Shown: piece after piece, positions 31,051 through 41,697 of the stretch
Layout: the number at the start of each line of letters is the position of its first letter
Position numbering within the stretch: the stretch's first letter is position 1
Source: Rhyacophila brunnea
Lineage: Eukaryota > Arthropoda > Insecta > Trichoptera > Rhyacophilidae
DNA length: 64,000 nucleotides
Assembly: GCA_022495005.1 (NCBI GenBank)
Contig: JAGYXB010000693.1
Location: 682,001 to 746,000, forward strand
Direction of reading: 5' to 3'
Notes under the pieces: generated by a model
What the model was told of the DNA's origin: nothing
Database searches by the model: none
What the model saw: the letters and a program-made list of their open reading frames with translations, nothing else
Translations under genes and position numbers: made by a program

Positions 31051-31216
31051 TGCTCTATCCCGCTCAGAGCTCTCTCTCTCTCTCACCACATCCAACAACT
31101 GTGGTCCAGACAATGACATTATTAATGGACGACGCACTCAATACAGTAGCTAGCAAGTAAATTCGCGCATTCGCATGCATAGGTAGACGTCACGCAATTT
31201 CCATTATGCGATATCA

Positions 31217-31420
31217 CGCATCGGGAATTTATAGCAATATGACCTGTATTGTAATGGCGTTGGAGCAGTGTTTCTAATGTCAATGTTCATTTGAGCGAAC
31301 CCGTTCGAACCGAACCATTCGGCAGACCCAACAAAAAGCATCAGGAATTTATAGCAATATCACCTTTATTGTAATGGCGTTAGAACAGATTATGCCATTC
31401 GGCAGACCCGACAATAAAGT
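31217..31420 (+). repeat. Short tandem duplication, about 120 bp unit
   Basis: GGAATTTATAGCAATATGAC then TGTATTGTAATGGCGTTGGA (31221-31264) recurs as GGAATTTATAGCAATATCAC (31343 on). CATTCGGCAGACCC occurs at 31316 and 31396. Two partial units. It lies upstream of an LTR-like AATAAA-bearing stretch (31589-31594), but I cannot show a pair of LTRs. Confidence 0.5.
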
Positions 31421-31589
31421 GAGTGTCATTTTTTTCCAGATGATTCGTCCATATTAATGTCATTGGGTCTAGAGTTATATTCACCAAACGAGACTCTCCG
31501 ACGCCTGTAGCGCCATCAGCGGGGTCCACGACAGCGATCACCCTCTCGCCCAATAGATCATTTCTGACTATTGTAGATTGGTACTCCAA
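31380..31589 (-). other. Unrecognised 69-codon frame
   Basis: Minus frame beginning MEYQSTIVRNDLLGERVIAV. Its composition is more balanced than its surroundings, but I recognise no domain. The opposite strand carries AATAAACGTGTGTTTTATC, which looks like a polyadenylation context. It may be the end of an LTR element; this is unproven. Confidence 0.25.
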
Positions 31590-31639
31590 TAAACGTGTGT
31601 TTTATCAACTGGCATAAATTAATTAATTTAATTGCGTGA

Positions 31640-32311
31640 TTGAGTTATTTCTTTTCATCTCCTAAGCGAAGCAGATCCGATCCCTATTTTCCAAACCCAA
31701 CAATGAACGTAAGAAGGTAGAAAAGGTGCTTGAGTTGTATGGCGCATCTGAACTCGTCTGTGAAAAAAATTGCGCATGATATGCAAAAGATTGGCCACCC
31801 CTGACTTAGATAATATATCCGAAGGGTAAATTTTAAGATATTAAGGTACAGGGATATTCTAACATAACATAACTTCAAAATCAATTATGGATCAAGTCCA
31901 TCAAAATGGAACGTGAGATATTTGAACCTAAAGTTAAACTCTTTTTGTAAAATTCAGAAATGTTTTCATACGTTACCATGTTACCATATTTTGATAGTAC
32001 ATTCATCAATAATTTAAGTAAATAGTCGAAACATAAATTATAATTAGTATATTCAGGCTTTATCAATATTAGAAAATTAATGTTAATTAAATACCTCTTT
32101 ATAGTGCTGAAGGAACTGTCAAAATGGACATGATTCACATTCAATTTGATGTCTTATCAATACTAATATTGCCATTTATGCGGAAAATTGTAGAGTTACG
32201 ATTGTGATATTAACACACAATATAGAAATCTGTTTTATCTAGCCACTGAAATAAAAAAAAATTGAATTTTATGAAAATTGGACTTGATCCATAATTATTG
32301 AGAATATAAAT
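31640..32311. other. Unassigned AT-rich DNA
   Basis: Apart from the hAT-like terminus GGCCACCCCTG at 31793-31803, nothing is recognisable. Minus frames at 31684-31884 and 31881-32144 have no motif. Confidence 0.35.
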
Positions 32312-33000
32312 CAAATCAAATTTCTTTATTTTACATATAATGAACATAATAAATTATAAATTCAAAGCGTTCACGACATGTCATAAAATAAGTGTTAATA
32401 ATTTTTAAAAATAAAAATACAGAGAATAAGTAATAAAATAAGAAAATAAATAAAATAAGTAACAAAATAAAAGTAGATGGAAGCACACAGAGTGAACTTT
32501 GATAGACCCTATCTTAAAAACTTATGAAACAACGTCCACCTAAATTCACTCTCACGTAAGTGGAATATATCAATATCCGAAGCGATTTCATTAAACATGG
32601 TTACTGCCCTCCCAATTGGCATTACTAATGGCAGGTTAGTTCTGCACCGTGGGAGAACAAACAACGGATGCCCTCGATTCCTAAGGTAATTATCAGGGAC
32701 ACACAAACCAACACCACCAAGAATGGCAGAGTTCACATTTACGCTGCGTATTAGTCTGAAAAAATATGTAGCTAAATAAAGATCCCTTCTAAATTTTAAG
32801 CTGCAGTATGTAAGCATCCCAGAGAGAAAATCACTCGGATAGAGCCACGGATAATATCCATACAGCCGAAAGTAAAGGAGTCTTAAAAATTTATTTTGGA
32901 CTCTCTCCACCATAAGGCCGTACTTCAACTGATGCGGGGCCCAAACGATAGACCCACTCTCAAATCTGCTTCTAACTAAGGAGTTATAGAGATAATATGT
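32312..33000 (-). pseudogene. Non-LTR retrotransposon 3' region (clade 1), best-preserved fragment
   Basis: The minus frame 32509-32928 (139 residues) carries VERVQNKFLRLLYFRL, YPSDFLSGMLTYCSLKFRRD, LRNRGHPLFVLPRC and LRESEFRWTLF. In non-LTR polyproteins this region lies C-terminal to the reverse transcriptase domain, and VExVQxxFLR is characteristic. Polymerase and endonuclease domains are lost by 5' truncation. The 3' noncoding part (AAGCGTTCACGACATGTC) matches 7290. The next element, a mariner, starts at 33006. Confidence 0.82.
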
Positions 33001-33005
33001 ATATA

Positions 33006-34140
33006 CGAGGGTGGGTCAATAAGTCCTTAGAAAAGCCGACAGGTGGCGCGACTAGTACTGTAAGCGGTTTGTTTTCATGCAGCGGCACTACCGATTCAGT
33101 ATGCTGCGAAGTTTCAATCAGATTGGTCGGGTTGTTGTGTGTTTCTCTACTATTTATAACTGGTTAAATGAATTTAAACGTGGTCGTACATCAACAAAGG
33201 ATGAACCACGCTCAGGACGTCCTGTAGAGGTGACTACACCAGAAATGATCAATAAAATCCACGATATGGTGTTAAGTGACCGAAGAATAAAGTTGAGTGA
33301 GATAATTGAGGTTACAGGGATCTCAAAAGGTAGCGTCATTTCTATTTTACATGACAAATTGGGCATGAAAATATTTCTGCAAGATGGGTGCCGCGTTTGC
33401 TCACAGTCGACAATAAACGCAATAGGGTGGTGGCCACTAAAGCCCTGTTGTCGCTCATGCAACGCAATCCGGATGAATTTTTTCGTCGCTTTGTGACTGT
33501 AGATGAAACATGGATACACCACTATACTCCCGAGACGAAAGAACAGTCAAAGCAGTGGAGTGCGAAGGCAAACCATGACCAAAGAAGGCGAAAACCGTAA
33601 AATCAGCTGGTAAGGTTATGGCTACTGTATTTTGGGATGCACGTGAAATTATTTTCGTTGACTATTTGGAAAAGGAAAAAAAATAACAGGGGATTATTAT
33701 GCATCTTTATTGGACCAGCTAAAAAACAAAATTGAAGAAAAACGGCCTCATTTAAACGGGAAAAAATCCTCTTTCATCAGGACAATGCCCGTGTTCACAC
33801 ATGTTTACGATCAATGGCTAAAATTGAAGAATTGAAGTTCGAATTGGTCGACCACCCGCCGTATTCGCCAGATTTAGCCCCCAGTGACTTTTTCCTTTTC
33901 CCAAACTTAAAAATGGCTAAGTGGACAACGTTTTTTTTCAAATGAAGAAGTCATCGATCGGACAAATGCTTATTTTGAGGACCTTCCGAAAACTTATTTT
34001 TCTGACGGTTTAAAAAAATTTGAGAAACGTCTAAGCAAGTGTATTGAGCTCCAAGGAGATTATGTTGAGAAATAAAAAAAAAATACAAAAATAAAAACTG
34101 TTTTAATGCTTTTTTCTAAGGAATTATTGACCCACCCTCG
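33006..34140 (+). mobile_element. mariner element 2 (DD34D)
   Basis: 1135 bp flanked by TA (33004-33005 and 34141-34142). Inverted repeats CGAGGGTGGGTCAATAAGTC on the left and GGAATTATTGACCCACCCTC then G on the right match at nearly all positions over 28 bp. The termini differ from those of the 15.1-kb mariner, so this is a separate lineage. Confidence 0.95.
33077..34075 (+). pseudogene. mariner transposase 2, inactivated
   Basis: The first frame (33077-33496) has the helix-turn-helix region: WLNEFKRGRTSTKDEPRSGR, TTPEMINKIHDMVLSDRRIK and GISKGSVISILHDKLGM. A frameshift follows, and the protein continues in another frame from 33388 (RLLTVDNKRNRVV). The first Asp lies in VDETWIHHYTPETKEQSKQ. 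The second Asp (HQDNARVHT) and third (APSDFFLFP) are 34 residues apart. The end reads GDYVEK, with the stop at 34073-34075. The N terminus is shortened by roughly 25 residues relative to the family, and there are further frame changes around 33590-33750 and 33920. Non-functional. Confidence 0.93.
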
Positions 34141-34151
34141 TATATATGAAA

Positions 34152-34193
34152 ATCCAGAATGTGGCTCTCGTTGACCTCATGTTTGCTCATCCC
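34152..34193. repeat. hAT-type right end (GCTCATCCCTG)
   Basis: In reverse it reads CAGGGATGAGCAAACATGAG, then GTCAACGAGAGCCAC. This resembles the 51237 element's left end (CAGTGGTCGGCAAACTCATT, GTCAACAGAGCC). Only this end is visible, just outside mariner 2. Confidence 0.5.
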
Positions 34194-34983
34194 TGGTCTA
34201 TAGGTACTCTATAAGCATATTACCAATGATTGCGTGCATTTAAATACATATAATATAAGTAAAATAAATAAAAACTAAGATATTTTTTTACATTTTTTTA
34301 GATATAACATTCCGTTTCGTGTAATTTTATATTCCGAGCAATGAAAGGTACGATCTTCAGTAATGACAAAAGAAAAACAGCAAATTGTGCATTAATACAG
34401 TGAGCATAAACATATACCAAATGAGGCTAACTTTTAATGACATTTTGATAAATTTAAATAATTTACTAGAAACATTCCCAACATGTGCCCGAATTTGATT
34501 GTATCCGCGTAAATTAATTTCAGTTCGCCGACTTTTGACAATTAATACAAACAAGTTTTAACACCATTTTAGTCAACAGGAGTGTGAATTCAGTAGATTT
34601 CACATCGCTTATTAAATTTACTTTCAACTAGGGAACACAGCAATTAATTTTAATTTCACCTACAACTTTAGGCAGGGGCTATGTAGAATATTTCCTAAGT
34701 AAATATTAAATTAATAACATGTATACAGAACTAAACTTCGGTACGTATATATTATAATTTTCTTCTGAATTGGACAGACGTTTAAGTGATAACCAGATAA
34801 GGGCTGAATAGAATAATGTACGGTCCATTCTTAAGTGGAAACTCTAATAGATAGATTATTCATCTAAAGGGTTGCGTTCTCTACTATTTCAAATGCCAAC
34901 TCCTTATCTCTCCATGTCTACTCACTACTGTCTATTCTGTCATCTGCTACCCGGAACAATTCAGCTACACTCGTACCAATCGC
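34194..34983. other. Unassigned AT-rich DNA
   Basis: No supported feature. A minus frame at 34357-34554 has no motif. Confidence 0.4.
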
Positions 34984-35342
34984 CAGTGGCAAAGGGAAGA
35001 GGGAGGAGTTGGTTAGTTTTTCTTTTTAATTCATTAAGCCTTACCTAAACCAAACCATATTGATATAAAAATATTCTTCTATCTATAAAATATCTAAAAT
35101 TATATTGTAAGTATGATTTAATCGCATAATTTTAGATATTTTATAGATAGTCATATATTATTTGACTATTATCTATTATAGCTTGATTTATGCAGGGCTT
35201 AATTAAATTTAATAACTACCTAGTCAATATTATCTTGAAATTGTAGTATTAGTTAAATGAAAACAAATATGTATGACTGACAAAGTTTAGTTTCCACTAT
35301 TTATGTTGGATCTTAACAGCCTACCTCCACCCTTCGCCAGTG
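34984..35342. mobile_element. Family A MITE, shorter diverged copy
   Basis: 359 bp: CAGTGGCAAAGGGAAGAGGG on the left and CTTAACAGCCTACCTCCACC, then CTTCGCC on the right. The left inverted repeat is diverged. Internal words such as ATTTTATAGATAG and TGCAGGGCTTAATT match the 8.8-kb copy. No clear target duplication. Confidence 0.75.
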
Positions 35343-36150
35343 CTATAGCTACATATCGAAAGCCTGAACCCTCCGTGATAATATATTCTGGCTTCGTGTC
35401 CATACCTCGATTCTATAGAAAAGGATTATGTGATTATGAGAACATAAGGTCTCAACCTCTAAGGATTCGTCGCATTTTAAGATAGGCACTCTTAGCAATC
35501 TCAATTTTTGTTTTTTATTTCAAACATGGAATGTGTCAATCAGAATATTTTAAATGTTGTCATAAAAAAGAAGTATTTTTAATGCACTAAAACTAGCCAT
35601 GAAAGTTCATAAAAATTATGCAAAATAAAATTAATACCTGTCACGTTTTTCATTTTAATTGTATGAATAAATAAATTCTCACAAATTGCTTAATTGCTCT
35701 CAAAGTTTTAACAGTATCATGTTCTTTCTTAATTTATTTATTTTCCTTTCTCAAACTGTTCTCTTCGGATAACAATTGAGCACTATTTCACTTTCTCTCT
35801 ATAGAGGTTTTTTTTATTGACGCCTGTGATACAACTTGTGCAATAATAAACAACACCTACCATACTTCATTAAACAAAACAAAAAGTAATAATGGCGGGA
35901 TTTGTAATAATAACACCCACCTGTTTTAATTAATCACTTAATAAAAACAAAAGTTGATAAAAAAATACTTCTCATGTTCAATTTGAATTCAATTATTTTT
36001 TACTAGAACAAAAACAGGTTAACAAACCGAATGCATATTATATTGTTATATAAATATACAGGTAGGTCATTAACATTGTTATCGGCGTTTCTGTCAATGC
36101 ACTTCTGTTAAATCAATGAGGAATGCCACCTCATAAATTGAGTAATTATA
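35343..36150. other. Unassigned AT-rich DNA
   Basis: No supported feature. The 60-codon frame 35303-35485 starts inside the family A end and is probably chance. Confidence 0.35.
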
Positions 36151-37150
36151 TTTGCATTCACCTGCAAGTCAGAGGGAAATAAGTAGGTACTTACTCAAAT
36201 TATTAATTAAAACAGTACCTGTGTAATCAATGCAAGAAGACCAGACGGGGTCTATGGTACTTGTTCTTCTAACTGACTTTGTGAGTTCAGAGAGATAGAC
36301 CATGGTTTCTTGGCTGATTATATTTCTAGGGTTGGGTTTTGTAAGTACATGAATGCCCTTTCCCACATGTAATCTAAGGCCATCCGCTCACGCAGAAACT
36401 AAAATCTGACGAACTGGTTGGTGATGGAACTCATAAACTAACCAGTGACTGGTGCTTCGCACACGGCGCTACCGAAACCTAATAATTTCGTAACCTCAAA
36501 CTGTCAAACACATTGTATTTCCTACTTAATTTTAAGCTTTTTTCGTAATATCTTTACGGGAATATTCTGGCAGTTTGTAATTATACAGGCAGGAGTATTT
36601 CTAAACATCTGCCACATATTTTAAAATAAAAATCGGTTCGCCCATCTATAAATTTTGACGTCTTGACTTGTTATTGCTTGTTTATTTCAGTTCATGATTA
36701 TTTATCATCGAATCTACTGATATTTGTACCACTGTTTAATGGGTGACTGGCAACTGAGAGACTGGGAGACTCGCATGTAGCGTCTAATCGGTTTCAGTTG
36801 CGGGTGATTTGAAACTGAGAGATTCCAGTTTTGCCGTCAGCGAGCCGCCATTAAAATACATTAGCTAGATACTGGAGTTTCAGTCTCATCTTTTTTGAGT
36901 ATTCACGTGAGAGGATGGCCTAAATTTGCATTTACCCGTAAAAATTCAAAAGGAAATAAGTACTCAAATTAACAATTAAAACAGTACCTGTGTAATGCAA
37001 GAACACCAGCGACCGACAAGGGTTGTTGGTACCTTTTCTTCTAACTGACTTTGTGAGATCTGAGAGATAGACCTCGGTTCCTGGTCTGGCTGATTATATT
37101 TTATAGGGTTGGGTCTTGTAAGTACAATAATGCCCTGTCCCACGTTTAAT
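36151..37150. repeat. 220-bp direct duplication flanking a 550-bp inverted-repeat element
   Basis: Unit 1 (36151-36370) and unit 2 (36925-37150) share CAGTACCTGTGTAAT, TTCTTCTAACTGACTTTGTG, AGAGATAGACC and GGGTTGGGT(T/C)TTGTAAGTAC. Between them, 36376-36923 starts AAGGCCATCCGCTCACG and ends CGTGAGAGGATGGCCTAAA, an inverted repeat. Both units have open minus-strand frames (36169-36366 and 36976-37188) with a shared VLT(K/R)PNP motif. I do not recognise a protein. Confidence 0.6.
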
Positions 37151-37163
37151 CCAACCGTCCGTT

Positions 37164-37385
37164 CTATATAGCACCTGTATACGTGCATAGATTTACTTGC
37201 ACCAATAGTGTGTATTTTAAACTATCGCGATAATAACTGTTTACACTTACACGTAAAAGTGCTAACAGTCTCTCCAATATCATAGCGCCTGTACACGTGC
37301 ATGGGTTTCTAGCAGCAATAGTGAGTATTTTAAACTATCGTGACAATGTTTACACGTAAAAGTGGTAACTGTCTCTCCAATCCAG
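37164..37385 (+). repeat. Tandem duplication, two units of about 115 bp
   Basis: Each unit carries CCTGTA(T/C)ACGTGCAT, AATAGTG, TATTTTAAACTATCG, ACACGTAAAAGTG and TCTCTCCAAT. The units sit back to back, directly after the duplication ending at 37150. Confidence 0.7.
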
Positions 37386-37682
37386 CGATTTTGTAATTGT
37401 ATGGTACTATTTCGTACTATTTGACAGGTAGTGAAAATCGGTCAATTTGAAAATTCGTTCGTAGTTCGTTTTTTTGCCGGCAGGTTCGCCACTATCGTTC
37501 TACTGCGCAGGCGCAGATCGAAAAATCCTACTGTCGCATGAAAATTCAGAAGTTTCCAAACTTTTTTGATTCATACATGAAATCTTCGTCTGCGTCAAAA
37601 TATAGTGTATTTGGGGTATAGCGTATAGTTTATCGGAATTATGTTTATTAATCTGTTCTGTGCATACATTTGCTGTATATAA
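37386..37682. other. Unassigned DNA
   Basis: Contains CTGCGCAGGCGCAG (37504-37517), a near-palindrome. Nothing else is recognised. Confidence 0.3.
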
Positions 37683-38172
37683 TGAAAATAATTACAAGAT
37701 AAAAATAACTTTTTATATACCACGTTTTTAAATTTTCTGTTGAATCATAATATAAACTTGACAATTATATGTATTAATAAATACTTTTTTTGTACTTGAT
37801 AGAAATACTGAATAAGTATAGAATACTAAAATGTCATTTTGACATTTCATATTGATTTCCATAGTAACGCACGTATATATTAATAATTTAGTTGCTAGGA
37901 CCCTTAGCAACCAATAATAGTGTTTTACTTTTAACGAATTTTTTCCGAAACATACAAAACAGAATTAACTGAAAATGAATTCAATCCTGCTTAAAGATAG
38001 CCAAAAGTATTAAAAGAATGCATTGTCGTCGTGTTCTGATATATTCTAAAAGTTTCAAATGTCTAGCTAGTCGGGAAGTTAGTTAAAAATCTTCAATCGT
38101 CCAATACAAATCTTGGAGAAACAAGAAAAAATCTGTACCGGACAAACAAGAATACGAGCTAATAAAAACGTG
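37683..38172 (+). repeat. Long dispersed repeat R1, copy 2
   Basis: Matches 22327-22774 in the same orientation. It runs on into the 100-codon frame 38113-38415 (MEKQEKICTGQTRIRANKNV and following), a Lys/Asn-rich frame with no motif I recognise. The frame could be part of the repeat's original coding region or chance. Confidence 0.62.
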
Positions 38173-38596
38173 GTAAAATTGAAAAGAATTTTAATTAAGA
38201 ATAACAATTACTTTTCGCGAGCCGACAAGACTTTAAAAAAGAATTGGATAAAAAAAAATCAGGATGTCTTCACATCAGGAAATAACCATTTCGAATTATA
38301 TGAAACATTGAAGCGAATTTTATACGAATGCATTAAAATTTATTTACGCCATGTTATATTATTATTACGAATGTGTTATGTTATGCCAACCTGCGCTATC
38401 GTAATTATTACGTGAGAGAAAAAAAATGTTAAAATCCGCAGCGCATGACCGCAGTTTACAATCGTTCGTACAATCGATTGTTGGTTGTGGTTGTAGGTGG
38501 TACATTTTTTTAAAAAAAATCCGAATCGATCCAATAATAATAAATTTTATTGTCTATGGTATTTCCTTTATTGTCATCATTTTATTGCAGTCGTAC
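38173..38596. other. Unassigned AT-rich DNA
   Basis: Holds most of the 100-codon frame described with repeat R1 and an unrelated frame at 38426-38716. No homology is recognised. Confidence 0.3.
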
Positions 38597-38867
38597 TTAG
38601 GGATGGCAATACCGGTATTTCAAAACCGATATTCAATTATTTATCGATACCGAAATTCCGGTTTCAAAAATCCAAAAAAGAAAGCATTCGCGTACATAAT
38701 ATGTTTTCAAAAATGACTTCAATGTTATTTATGCATTAATTACTAATGAAAAAATAACATTAAATAAATAAAAAAGTAACTACATACTAAGTACCTAAGT
38801 TAAGTGTCTAAGTACCTACCTAATTGGTGTTTTCGCCGACAATATTAAAAAAGTATTTTTTTCGACC

Positions 38868-38999
38868 ATGTCCGATTCTAATAGGATCATATAGGCCTCC
38901 ACAGAGTAGAGGTTTGTATTAACAGATTTTGTTTTTTACGAGAAATGGATGTCAGCCACTTGCTCAACCTATTAGGTCCATACCCTGGCATGTAAAAAA
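38868..38999 (-). repeat. SINE1 fragment, reverse orientation
   Basis: CGACCATGTCCGATTCTAAT, CCTCCACAGAGTAGAGG and GAGAAATGGATGTCAGCCAC read as the reverse of the SINE1 body and 3' part. The tRNA-like head is missing: the sequence passes directly into the pogo fragment. Confidence 0.75.
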
Positions 39000-39243
39000 T
39001 CCAAGGTTTGTGAAGTCACTAGGTACCTATAAGCGTTCATTACAATACTTATTTTGTAGTTTATGAATGCCATGCTTGTTTCGGGGAAAAATTCTAATTG
39101 TGTATTTTGTTTTGAATTGAGACTTTTTGTGTTATGTGACCGTTCATTTAAAAATACCTATTCTCTGATATAACGAGTAACGCTTATTACGAGCAAATTC
39201 AGTCGGTCCCATCTTCCTCGTAATAACCAGGTTCGACTGTATA
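39000..39243 (-). mobile_element. pogo MITE fragment, reverse orientation
   Basis: In reverse this matches 27975-28225: CAGTCGAACCTGGTTATTAC, GGGACCGACTGAATTTGCTC, CATGCTCATTTAA-type sequence and the GGTAGGTACCTA region. The element's other end is missing at the SINE1 junction. TA follows the intact end. Confidence 0.75.
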
Positions 39244-39475
39244 TTGTATAATCTTAAATTAAGTGTATAAATTTTATGCTGCCAAAACGCAAATATATTA
39301 TTTTTTTTGGATATAAGTTTTGTACTATTCCATTTGAGTCGTTTTTGCGACCCGGGTTTCGCCTTTCGGCATCTTCAGGCACAGCGTTTATATAATATTT
39401 TTCTATACTATGTTTTGTCGAATACTGGTATTAATATCGGTATTCAATAAGAAATACCGGTATTGCAATCCCTAA

Positions 39476-39794
39476 TCGTACATATTACTATGTACGTATA
39501 TATATATTTATTTTTAATTCTGCAATTTTGTACTGCTCTACCTACGCGCGGAATAAAAACAAAAACAAAAACAGAGAGGGAAAATAATTAATTTAATACT
39601 AAAGCCACGTAAAACTATTTATTTTTTTCCGTTTTCGGAAAGTGAAGCTATCTTTCCTTTAGGTAATATGACCAAGTTACCTAAATGTTTTATTAAATTT
39701 ATATCCTATAAACGGAATGACACAACAGAAATTCAAAGAATTAGTACTTCAAATTTTGACCTTTGGTTGCATCGACTTATTCATACCAGCGCAT
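39476..39794. other. Unassigned AT-rich DNA
   Basis: Nothing recognised. A 67-codon frame (39668-39871) runs into the left arm of the foldback element. Confidence 0.35.
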
Positions 39795-40095
39795 CTATTC
39801 CATACACAAGGTTGCTATCGGCGGATATCGAGGGTATTTTATCATATTATGTATGTATTGAAGTATTATAAATTGTTACAATAAGTTAGCCGCCTAAACC
39901 ATTAAAACTGTCTATTTCACTCTAAAAGTGAACACAGCCAAGAGACATGCTGTTAAAACATAGCACTTTTTGACAGTAGAGACGGTTAACTTATTGTAAC
40001 AATTAAGTACCTCAATACATAAATATGATAAACTACCCTCGATAGCCGGCAATATACGCCGTGTGTATTGAATAGATGTTGCAATATACCTATTA
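39795..40095. repeat. Long foldback (inverted repeat), arms of about 100 bp
   Basis: The left arm (39795-39892) contains TATCGAGGGTATTTTATCAT and AATTGTTACAATAAGTTAGC. The right arm (39983-40095) is its reverse complement with about 10-15% mismatch (AACTTATTGTAACAATTAAG, ATGATAAACTACCCTCGATA). The central loop is about 90 bp. No target duplication was resolved. Possibly a foldback MITE. Confidence 0.7.
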
Positions 40096-40342
40096 TGTCA
40101 ACGATTTTATACTTTCGTTTGTTAACCACAGCGCGTTTTGTTGGGCTCATTAGGTATATTTTTTCTAAATTATTAAAATCGAAAAAATGAAATCGAAAGA
40201 TGAATTCGATATATTTACTAATTACGCATGCATGGATAATGTAATAAAAAGATCTTCGCAAACGAACAAGCTAATACGTACACCTCTGCTCATAGAAACG
40301 TTAATCTTTCGTGAAAATAACAGACGAAAGCAGCAGTTTACC
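40096..40342. other. Unassigned DNA
   Basis: The minus frame 39986-40261 (91 codons) spans this stretch and the foldback arm. No motif is seen. Confidence 0.3.
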
Positions 40343-40440
40343 TATTGCCTGGGAATCGAACCCGGATCCCCTGGCACGAGACGCCTTAAAACGTTGAATG
40401 CTCATACTGCTGAATGCCATGAATACGCTAGAAGAATAGG
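40343..40440 (-). repeat. tRNA-like relic
   Basis: In reverse it contains CCGGGTTCGATTCCCAGGC, a B box with a T-stem, about 55 bp downstream of CATTCATGGCATTCAGCAGT. The D-arm and acceptor stem do not close. A tRNA-derived SINE or pseudo-tRNA is likely. Confidence 0.45.
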
Positions 40441-40667
40441 GTATTGACTATCCTTCCAAAGTTCATGATCGCAAATAATCTGTTTACTAACTAACTAACA
40501 GATTGGTCGAATGCGATTATTTAGTTTGAAAAAAACATCTGCTGTTACAAACGACAAGTTTCATGCTTCTCGGGCTCGGTCAAAAACGTCAGGACGCATA
40601 CAACACACCTACGAATTGGTCATTCCTATACCGGCTCGCCGCATCCCTGTTCCCTGTGTATATATAC

Positions 40668-40800
40668 GTTTGGAAGGTTACCTGCAGGGAACTCGGAAAT
40701 AATGGGAACTAAAATACACAACGGGTAAGGCGATAGCAGGTAAGCGACTCGAGTAAGGAAGAATCCGGGTTAAACTTACACACGTGTCTAGAATATGTTT
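40668..40800 (+). repeat. Family J repeat copy
   Basis: CAGGGAACTCGGAAATAATG, GGGAACTAAAATAC, CGACTCGAGTAAGGAAGAAT and ACACACGTGTCTAGAATATG follow the order seen in reverse at 6850-6990. Confidence 0.55.
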
Positions 40801-41013
40801 TACGTCGATTACTGAAAACTGCTCTCGGTTTATGCATTTACGCTCATTTAATGTTGGTGTTTTACACACACTATTGCACGTGCATAATGCGTGCTTCATT
40901 TTCGTAGGACACTCACACATTCAAAAGCCTGCTTCACCATGCGGCGTATTGAATATAGCCTATCGGTATTCTATTTATTATCTGTTCTGTGGTTACGTGC
41001 GACTGTCGCTAGG

Positions 41014-41169
41014 TATAGGTAAATCGTTTTACAGTGGCACCATGGGTACGGCAAATGCGGCTTGCAGTTGTAGTGGTATTTTTTGCTAGAATTGAAACAG
41101 GCATTGTCGCAAGCAATTCAATACACGCGCGAATCGCCTATGGTGCCACTGTAGAATGATTTACCTATA
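41014..41169. mobile_element. Short MITE with about 30-bp inverted repeats
   Basis: TATAGGTAAATCGTTTTACA then GTGGCACCAT on the left, and ATGGTGCCACTGTAGAATGA then TTTACCTATA on the right. The arms match except for two or three positions. Total about 156 bp. The interior is non-coding, and its pieces (GCAAATGCGGCTTGCAG, GCAAGCAATTC) are not repeated elsewhere in the window. TSD unclear. Confidence 0.75.
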
Positions 41170-41697
41170 GATCTGCGCGATCTTCATATGCAACACCGGA
41201 TCGCCGTTCTTGGAAGGTTTGATTTATAGCTGTGCGGCAGACGAGGCGATTTTAGATGTGAGAGCCGGCTAAAGAAACCACAGAAAATCGCGCCAGTAGG
41301 AAGAAAGCGGTGGTCAACACCGAATTGAGTTGTACCGCTGTCGCAATGACAACAAGAAGAAATCCTCTTTAATAATGAGATTTTGTGTATAAGGCAGTGT
41401 TCATTAGTAAATCAATGAATGGTTCGTCCATGTAATCAAAAAAAATAGTTTGAATAAATAATAAATAATTAACAGCCTTCAAAATTATCACGACTAAAGA
41501 TAAATCATAAATATACATTACTGGCAGCGTAGTATTATGATTTTCCTCGTGCTTTTAGTTTTTTATTTAATCTGAAACTGAATATAACAGACATACCTAC
41601 TGATAAGCGAAATGCGTCATTTTGTTATGTTTCGCGTGTAGTTGCGTAAAAACGGCAATACATTAATAATCATTATAAAGTTTAAAAAATGACCAAT
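41170..41697. other. Unassigned DNA
   Basis: 41200-41380 is less AT-rich, with stop codons in all frames I followed. No protein is recognised. Confidence 0.3.

Larger units (their letters stand above)
38597..39475. mobile_element. Family G element (TAGGGATGGCAATACCGG), carrying SINE1 and pogo pieces
   Basis: Termini TTAGGGATGGCAATACCGGT and ACCGGTATTGCAATCCCTAA are good inverted repeats with further GGTATT words inside. TCGTAC occurs on both sides (38591-38596 and 39476-39481), a probable decayed duplication. A related element is at 56966-57879. The interior is occupied by reverse SINE1 (38868-38999) and a reverse pogo MITE fragment (39000-39243). Confidence 0.75.

Noticed and set aside
31580..31625. 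3' LTR of an intact LTR retrotransposon
   Set aside because: AATAAA and a plausible end exist, but no second LTR, primer-binding site or gag/pol frame could be found.
33154..33522. 122-codon minus-strand frame
   Set aside because: Antisense of the mariner 2 transposase; not an independent gene.
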